This document shows, piece after piece, positions 59,395 through 64,000 of a DNA stretch of 64,000 nucleotides. The notes below the pieces were generated by a model that saw only the letters and a list, made by a program, of their open reading frames with translations, did no database searches and had not been told where the DNA came from. The stretch comes from Olivibacter domesticus (lineage in GTDB: Bacteria > Bacteroidota > Bacteroidia > Sphingobacteriales > Sphingobacteriaceae), in assembly GCF_900109575.1 (NCBI RefSeq), contig NZ_FOAF01000001.1, positions 2,079,662-2,143,661 of the forward strand, in the 5' to 3' direction. Within the stretch, counting starts at the first letter, position 1, and the number at the start of each line of letters is the position of its first letter. Made by a program: the position numbers and the translations under genes.

Positions 59395-60021
59395 ATGAAA
59401 CATCTACTATCAATCCTATTATTTGCCTGCTGCAATATTAGTTGGGCGCAACAGATGGACGAGTTAAGAACCGACAGCACCTTAGCCATCCCTCAACTGC
59501 AATTTGACGCCAATGGAGAGCTAAAAATTACTGCATCGGCCACTTCTTCCCAGAGCGATTTTGACTTTTTAGTAGGAAAATGGAAAATGTATAACCGCAG
59601 GCTGAATAAGCGGCTTGAAAACTGTAAGGACTGGACAGCGTTTGTATCCTTCGATGAAAATCAGAAAATATTAAGTGGCACGGCAGATATTGACACCTAT
59701 TCCACTACTGAGATGCCCGGGCTGGAAGGTAAACATTTTGAAGGACTCACGCTTCGCCTTTTCAATCCCCAAACGAAATTATGGAGCTTATATTGGGTAG
59801 CCAGCAATGTGGGTGTACTAGACCCTCCGGTGGTAGGTTCATTTGAAAACAATGTTGGTCATTTCTTCACAAACGACATTATCAATGGAAAACAAGTAAT
59901 CGTAATGTTCCGGTGGGATGCACGTAATAAAGAGCGCCCTGTCTGGAGTCAAGCATTTTCTCCCGATAAGGGTAAGACCTGGGAATGGAACTGGTATAAT
60001 GTTTCAGAGCGGATTAAATAA
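59395..60021 (+). CDS. Secreted DUF1579-like protein
   Basis: Start chosen at MKHLLSILLFACCNISWAQQ (ATG 59395), a signal peptide; the nine codons upstream are not hydrophobic in the right place. The mature domain has DFDFLVGKWKMYNRRLNKRL, LSGTADIDTY, FEGLTLRLFNPQTKLWSLYW and TWEWNWYNVSERI, the spacing of the lipocalin-like DUF1579 family. These proteins have no agreed function. An operator-like palindrome lies 128 nt upstream, so it may belong to the Crp/Fnr-controlled set. Confidence 0.7.
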   Translation: MKHLLSILLFACCNISWAQQMDELRTDSTLAIPQLQFDANGELKITASATSSQSDFDFLVGKWKMYNRRLNKRLENCKDWTAFVSFDENQKILSGTADIDTYSTTEMPGLEGKHFEGLTLRLFNPQTKLWSLYWVASNVGVLDPPVVGSFENNVGHFFTNDIINGKQVIVMFRWDARNKERPVWSQAFSPDKGKTWEWNWYNVSERIK

Positions 60022-60051
60022 CCTACATCGTTCGATTTTACCGAAGACATA

Positions 60052-60543
60052 TTAAAGCACGATTATCCGCGTGTCGGAACTCCATTTGTAATCTTCAGCA
60101 CATATATATCCCCGTAACCATAGTTGGTTTTTAATTTTTCTCAAGTAAAAACCTTTAGGAAAATCCTCTTTGTTGGATAATGGTTTCGAAAAGATCAAGA
60201 TAGAATCCGGTGGGTGTTGATTTTTTGAATCCTTAATGGAATTAATTTGATCTGTATATGCCAACCTAATATATGGCGCTAACCCAGCTGGGCAATGTTT
60301 GAATCCGAAATCAACGATAGCACCAGCGATTTCCATATAATTTACAGGTATAGAGAAATTTAAGTCCGCCAGACTTAATTCGGTTACGACTATTTTTGAA
60401 TCTTTTCGTTCGAAATTAAACTGCAAATTATCCAAAAGCGTAAGCGCGTAATTATTGAGAAGTATTTGATTTTCTGATAATAATTTGAATAAGGATGTTT
60501 TATCGAGAGATTGATAAATAATTGTTTTTTTGCTTATTGCCAT
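60052..60543 (-). CDS. Protein of unknown function
   Basis: Start taken at MAISKKTIIYQSL (ATG 60543); a longer frame to 60606 adds 21 residues without support. The protein (163 aa) has no signal peptide or membrane helix. Segments such as LSLADLNFSIPVNYMEIAGAIVDFGFKHCPAG and FPKGFYLRKIKNQLWLRGYI look like an alpha+beta cytoplasmic fold. I see no known motif. It converges on the DUF1579-like gene with a 30-nt gap. Confidence 0.6.
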   Translation of the reverse strand: MAISKKTIIYQSLDKTSLFKLLSENQILLNNYALTLLDNLQFNFERKDSKIVVTELSLADLNFSIPVNYMEIAGAIVDFGFKHCPAGLAPYIRLAYTDQINSIKDSKNQHPPDSILIFSKPLSNKEDFPKGFYLRKIKNQLWLRGYICAEDYKWSSDTRIIVL

Positions 60544-60690
60544 TTCCGTATTGCGTTTTTCACCCAAATATACATCGGATTTCAGTTTCAAAAAAAGTGC
60601 AGGCATTTATGAATTTTAAAGGGGAAAAAATAGTGTCATATATGTTGCTTTTTTACTAGATTTGATAGTAAGTTACCTAAAATTAAACCT

Positions 60691-61245
60691 ATGGATCAGG
60701 CAGAAAAGACCATGCTGGATAATCTGTACAAGAATACTGGCAAGACACTGGAACAATGGATAATCATTGTAAAACAAAAGAATTTTGCCAAGCACGGAGA
60801 GATCCTCAAATTCTTGAAAGAAGAGCATTCCTTTACACATGGTTTTGCTAATCTTGTAGCGCTTAAATCGCGAGGTACTGATGCTGGTTCTGTGGAAAAT
60901 AAGGATGAGCTGATCGCGAAACAGTACAAAGGAAAGGAACATTTAAAACCGTTGTACGATAAATTACTTACCGAGATATTAAAATTCGGGAAAGATATTG
61001 AAGTTGCTCCTAAAAATGCGTATGTGAGTTTGAGGCGAAAAAAGCAATTTGCCATCTTACAAGCGGCCACCAAAACAAGATTTGAAATAGGGTTGAATCT
61101 GAAAGGCCAGAAACCTGAAGGAATATTGGAAGCAATCAATACCCCTAATGCCATGTGTTCGCATAAGATTAACCTCAGCGACGAAAAGGACATTACTCCC
61201 GAAATCATCAATTGGCTAAGGGCCGCTTACCAAGAAGCACTATAA
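60691..61245 (+). CDS. DUF4287/DUF5655 domain protein
   Basis: Two-part cytoplasmic protein, 184 aa. The N-terminal DUF4287 part reads MLDNLYKNTGKTLEQWIIIVKQK and KFLKEEHSFTHGFANLVAL; the C-terminal DUF5655 part contains YKGKEHLKPLYDKLLTEILKFG, APKNAYVSLRRKKQFAILQAATKTRFEIGLNLKG and INWLRAAYQEA. DUF5655 is related to bacterial restriction-linked or DNA-associated modules, but no function is settled. Full length for the family. Single-gene unit. Confidence 0.85.
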   Translation: MDQAEKTMLDNLYKNTGKTLEQWIIIVKQKNFAKHGEILKFLKEEHSFTHGFANLVALKSRGTDAGSVENKDELIAKQYKGKEHLKPLYDKLLTEILKFGKDIEVAPKNAYVSLRRKKQFAILQAATKTRFEIGLNLKGQKPEGILEAINTPNAMCSHKINLSDEKDITPEIINWLRAAYQEAL

Positions 61246-61539
61246 TTTAAATGATCTCTTTGGTTACATAAATCTAAGTCATTTATTAGTTAAATGGCAT
61301 ACGCAGCTATTACTCAAAATTAAAATTTCACTAACAATTGAATGCATAAAAGTACGCCAGTTAGATTTAAAATATTGTTAGGTGCTACCACCAAAGCCTG
61401 TTTGAATCAATCAAATAAATGAACAGACTGAATATATTATCTTATTCGGGACAATCTTACATTTAGCATTAATATTTTCAGCTATTCTGGAATTCCGAAA
61501 ACCAAGAAAAGAGTAGGAATTATTAAAAAAAACTTTATT
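61246..61539. other. Intergenic region upstream of the terpene synthase gene
   Basis: 294 nt, AT-rich, no ORF of note. No clean TANNTTTG promoter found; a TACATTTA variant near 61458 is the best candidate. Confidence 0.35.
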
Positions 61540-62481
61540 ATGGGCGCATTTTCACCTTCTCAGCTTTCTTATTCGTATCCGGATCTTATTAATCCAAGCT
61601 TTATTGCGATGGAAGAATATGCAGCAAGGGTCATAGATGAATACACGGAAATTGACAACCGGTTGAGAGAGAAGATTAAGCAAGCAAGCCCAGGAGAGTT
61701 AATTGCCAAATTCTATCCTTTTGCAAACTCAGAACAAGTCAATACGATAATCAGATACCTGGTATATACTTTTGTGATTGAAGATACATATTCGATGCTG
61801 CCGTTTAATATACTGCAAGATAAGTGCAAGCGAGTTAATAGTTTCATTAGTGAAAACATTGTTCAGCAAAACGATGAAATGGTTATCAAGCAACTTAATC
61901 GTTGTTTGCAGGATACCGAAAAGCTACATGCCTCCCCTCAATGGTTGGCAAGATTCAAAAAGCATAACCATGAATTTATAGACTCGATCTTAACGGAGAC
62001 CACCTATTATAAAGAGGGTATTCCAATCCGCTATCCTAGCATCGAGGAATGTATAAAATATAGAGAGGACCAAGTTGCAGGCTACCCATTTATCGATTAT
62101 GTTGACCTAACGTTGGATACGGCTCTACCGGAGATGGTATTTCAGCACCCCCATATTCAACGTTTGTGGAAACTAATCATACATTTTATTATTTACGTGA
62201 ACGACTTATATTCAATAGAGAAAGATATTTATAATAAGGAGATCATGAATGTCTCCTTGGTCATCCAACATATAGAAAAATGCAGCTTGGAAGAAGCTCA
62301 GTTCAAAACCCTTCAAATGCATAATGAAGCCCTCGAAGAATTCGAAAGATTATGCTCCTCTCTTCCGGATTTTGGTAAGTACAATGACCAAGTAAACATT
62401 TATATTGAACGTCTACAGCTGGTTGTTCAGGGTAACCTTTCCTGGCACAAGATGTCTCGGCGCTACTTTGAATATAGGTAA
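61540..62481 (+). CDS. Class I terpene synthase
   Basis: Bacterial type I terpene cyclase, 313 aa. The NSE triad is intact: NDLYSIEKD (Asn221, Ser225, Asp229); an Arg lies 46 residues before it (Arg175, YREDQ), the known pyrophosphate-sensor spacing; and the C-terminal RY pair (Arg308-Tyr309, in WHKMSRRYFE) is present. The Asp-rich motif is degenerate: IEDTYSML (Glu81-Asp82) where DDxxD/E is usual, the third acidic residue being absent. So it is a genuine cyclase fold with unusual metal binding. The product (sesqui- or diterpene) cannot be told. No prenyltransferase, P450 or other tailoring gene adjoins. Confidence 0.85.
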   Translation: MGAFSPSQLSYSYPDLINPSFIAMEEYAARVIDEYTEIDNRLREKIKQASPGELIAKFYPFANSEQVNTIIRYLVYTFVIEDTYSMLPFNILQDKCKRVNSFISENIVQQNDEMVIKQLNRCLQDTEKLHASPQWLARFKKHNHEFIDSILTETTYYKEGIPIRYPSIEECIKYREDQVAGYPFIDYVDLTLDTALPEMVFQHPHIQRLWKLIIHFIIYVNDLYSIEKDIYNKEIMNVSLVIQHIEKCSLEEAQFKTLQMHNEALEEFERLCSSLPDFGKYNDQVNIYIERLQLVVQGNLSWHKMSRRYFEYR

Positions 62482-62537
62482 AATACATTACAGCTAATCA
62501 AAATAGTTTAGCTACAAATATGGATGTATCGATTAAT

Positions 62538-63053
62538 TCAGATACCTCGCCTCGCTTTGTCCATTCGGATCATGGCACCAAAATTCAATTGCTTTTCCAT
62601 CGCTTCTAAGGTGAGAGCTATTCTTTTAGCCCTGGTCTCTTCTGCTTTTGCTTGGTTTATCCAATTAATAAAATAATGTTGATGTGATTTGGCCAATGCC
62701 AAAAAACGCTCCATCCAGATTACTTCCTCGCCTAAACAGATTTCAAGATCTTCGGGCATTTCAATTTTAAAATCTTTGTCTTCTTCCAACATCACGGCTA
62801 CCTGTGCACCTTCTTCCTTTTTAATTTTCTTCCTTAATGTAGCCTTTAATGCTAAAATAAAATCACCCTCCCCCATTGGGGTGAGGGCTAATCCTTTCAC
62901 TTCTTCCTGATCTATCTTTCCTTTTACGCGAAAACTCTTCCGATAATCTGGTTTAATCTGCCCTGCTAAGTCTTTTGGGATTTCTATGTAAGACCAGCCA
63001 GATTTTTCTCCTTTATTACCAAATTTAAGTATCTCTGCGCTAAAGGTTATCAT
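62538..63053 (-). CDS. DUF1905/YdeI-OmpD-associated family protein
   Basis: 171-aa cytoplasmic protein of two modules. DUF1905 (MITFSAEILKFGNKGEKSGWSYIEIP, GKIDQEEVKGLALTPMGEGDF) at the N-terminus, then a YdeI/OmdA-like C-terminal helical part (MPEDLEICLGEEVIWMERFLALAKSHQHYFINWINQAKAEETRAKRI). The family is called a bacteriocin-protection protein in some annotations, with thin evidence. Single-gene unit; the next minus-strand gene (RND adaptor) is upstream in the strand sense but starts beyond the window. Confidence 0.85.
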   Translation of the reverse strand: MITFSAEILKFGNKGEKSGWSYIEIPKDLAGQIKPDYRKSFRVKGKIDQEEVKGLALTPMGEGDFILALKATLRKKIKKEEGAQVAVMLEEDKDFKIEMPEDLEICLGEEVIWMERFLALAKSHQHYFINWINQAKAEETRAKRIALTLEAMEKQLNFGAMIRMDKARRGI

Positions 63054-63105
63054 ATTCTAATCGCAACAATTTCCAATGTTATCTATAGATGGTGATAAGG
63101 TAAAA

Positions 63106-64000
63106 TTAATTTACTTTCTCTTTCGCTACCTTCTCCACTACATCACCATCTTTTAACGTTTTACTGATGGCATTAAATGGTCGGATTACCACTTCTTGTC
63201 CGTCTTTCAGCCCCGTCAATATTCTGATATACGTATCATCCTGAATGCCGGTGGTCACTTCCACCTGTTTCACTTTACTTGTTTTCGCATCAAACACAAA
63301 TACATATTCTTTAACATTCGTTTTAAATCCATCGTCCTTCTTTTCGTCATTTGCTGTACTGTCTTTTTTAGCGGCAGCATCTTCCCTGGTCGTAACCGCT
63401 TGGATTGGAACAGATAAACCATTATCCTTTTCGGTATGGATGTCCACCGTAGCCGACAGGCCCGGTTTAAAGGGCGACGGATTGGGTCTATCCGGTTTCA
63501 ACAAGTCTTCGTAAGAGCTAGGTAAAATACGTACCTTAACCGTAAAGTTAGTTACCTGATCAGTTGTAGTCGTCGTAGTTGTAGACGAAGATGCCAATGC
63601 ATTAGCGGAAGAAGAACTGGCAATTTCTGTCACCTGCCCTTTAAACTTTCTACCACGAAAAGCATCAATTTCAATTTCTGCTGTATTGTTTAAGGAAACG
63701 CGCGTGATGTCACTTTCGTTGACGTCGACATTTACTTCCATCGAAGATAAATTAGCAATCCGCATAATTTCGGTACCTGCCATTTGCGCGGTACCAACTA
63801 CCCGTTCGCCTTGCTCTACACTCAGTACAGATACTACCCCATCTACCGGCGCATAAATAGTAGTCCTTGCAAGGTTATCGCCTGCTTCCTTCACTGCTGC
63901 TTGCGATTGATCGATGCCATAACGGGAACCGATTACATTTTGTCTTTGTGATTCTACACTTGCTTTTGCGCCTTCATAATCCGTTCGCGCCTTATCATAT
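63106..64000 (-). CDS. RND/MacA-type periplasmic adaptor (membrane-fusion) protein, C-terminal part
   Basis: The frame is open to the right edge (YDKARTDYEG... precedes the GTG at 63894), so the signal peptide and start lie outside. Visible: the end of the coiled-coil hairpin (DYEGAKASVESQRQNVIG), the biotinyl-lipoyl-like half (TIYAPVDGVVSVLSVEQGERV), the beta-barrel domain with ANLSSMEVNVDVNESDIT, a Ser/Thr-rich loop (SSSTTTTTTT) and the membrane-proximal domain (VFVFDAKTSKVKQVEVTTGI). It should join an inner-membrane pump (probably MacB-like or RND) to an outer-membrane channel. The Thr-rich loop and the Lys/Asp-rich insert (about 63370-63310) are not usual in the family. Confidence 0.9.
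   Translation of the reverse strand, partial: YDKARTDYEGAKASVESQRQNVIGSRYGIDQSQAAVKEAGDNLARTTIYAPVDGVVSVLSVEQGERVVGTAQMAGTEIMRIANLSSMEVNVDVNESDITRVSLNNTAEIEIDAFRGRKFKGQVTEIASSSSANALASSSTTTTTTTDQVTNFTVKVRILPSSYEDLLKPDRPNPSPFKPGLSATVDIHTEKDNGLSVPIQAVTTREDAAAKKDSTANDEKKDDGFKTNVKEYVFVFDAKTSKVKQVEVTTGIQDDTYIRILTGLKDGQEVVIRPFNAISKTLKDGDVVEKVAKEKVN

Noticed and set aside
59205-59489. 94-codon minus-strand ORF
   Set aside because: Overlaps the signal peptide of the DUF1579-like gene and the palindrome at 59252; no domain.
1-64000. CRISPR arrays, prophage, insertion sequences, tRNA or rRNA genes
   Set aside because: Looked for regular spaced repeats, transposase or integrase motifs and tRNA-like ends; none seen. 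Faint tRNAs could be missed without a covariance search.

Overview
The window is AT-rich chromosomal DNA from a Bacteroidota bacterium, most likely of the Sphingobacteriaceae (Sphingobacterium/Olivibacter/Pedobacter-like). The evidence is a TonB receptor with a carboxypeptidase-regulatory-like N-terminus, DUF4374 and GH95 proteins, a lipoprotein alpha-2-macroglobulin paired with PBP1C, an almost complete lack of Shine-Dalgarno sequences, and several copies of the Bacteroidota promoter pattern TTG-N(17-23)-TANNTTTG. I see no rRNA, tRNA, CRISPR array, prophage or intact insertion sequence. The window looks like core and niche-adaptation chromosome, not a large mobile island. All family names come from reading the proteins; no database search was run.

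Layout. 0-9.3 kb: the end of a bacteriocin-type ABC exporter, an acyltransferase, a patatin phospholipase, two convergent DinB proteins, a P-loop ATPase, YbjQ, two small secreted proteins, and an endonuclease V gene coupled to a DUF763 gene. 9.4-16 kb: a secreted VOC protein, a FucP-type sugar permease, a YhcC-type radical SAM protein, two small ORFs, an SDR protein, a secreted phosphodiesterase/pyrophosphatase-like enzyme and an acyl-ACP desaturase. 16.2-21.3 kb: a probable iron-uptake operon (TonB receptor, DUF4374 lipoprotein, PepSY membrane protein) behind a recognisable promoter and a hairpin leader. 21.4-27.5 kb: NagA, then a divergent cluster of N-formylglutamate-amidohydrolase-like protein, QEGLA/MATCAP-like metallopeptidase, ATP-grasp ligase and flavin/2Fe-2S reductase. 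27.5-33 kb: an SMR efflux gene with an attenuator-like leader, then two tandem TPR histidine kinases and one NarL-type regulator. 33-41 kb: alpha-2-macroglobulin and PBP1C. 41.5-49 kb: DoxX, the cysE-cysM cysteine pair and two GH95-type glycosidases. 49-55 kb: a secreted protein with an esterase, an ArsR regulator with an Old Yellow Enzyme, a small lipoprotein, a GNAT, a broken gene fragment and a secreted lactonase. 55-64 kb: MnmE, a GC-richer alginate-export-type porin, a Crp/Fnr regulator flanked by shared palindromes, several proteins of unknown function, a class I terpene synthase and the end of an RND adaptor gene.

The strongest candidates for undescribed biology are: (1) the amidohydrolase/QEGLA-peptidase/ATP-grasp cluster, which pairs a ligase fold with a peptidase fold much as eukaryotic tubulin tyrosination pairs TTL with MATCAP; (2) the lone terpene synthase with a degenerate Asp-rich motif but intact NSE, Arg-sensor and RY motifs; (3) a Crp/Fnr regulator with three copies of a GTAGACA-N2-TGTCTAC palindrome around it; (4) the DUF763-endonuclease V gene pair; and (5) a terminator hairpin with an overlapping mini-ORF ahead of the SMR gene. 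Several genes (arsR-type, YhcC, MnmE, desaturase) have the -7 promoter element only 4-9 nt before the start codon, which suggests leaderless or nearly leaderless mRNAs.
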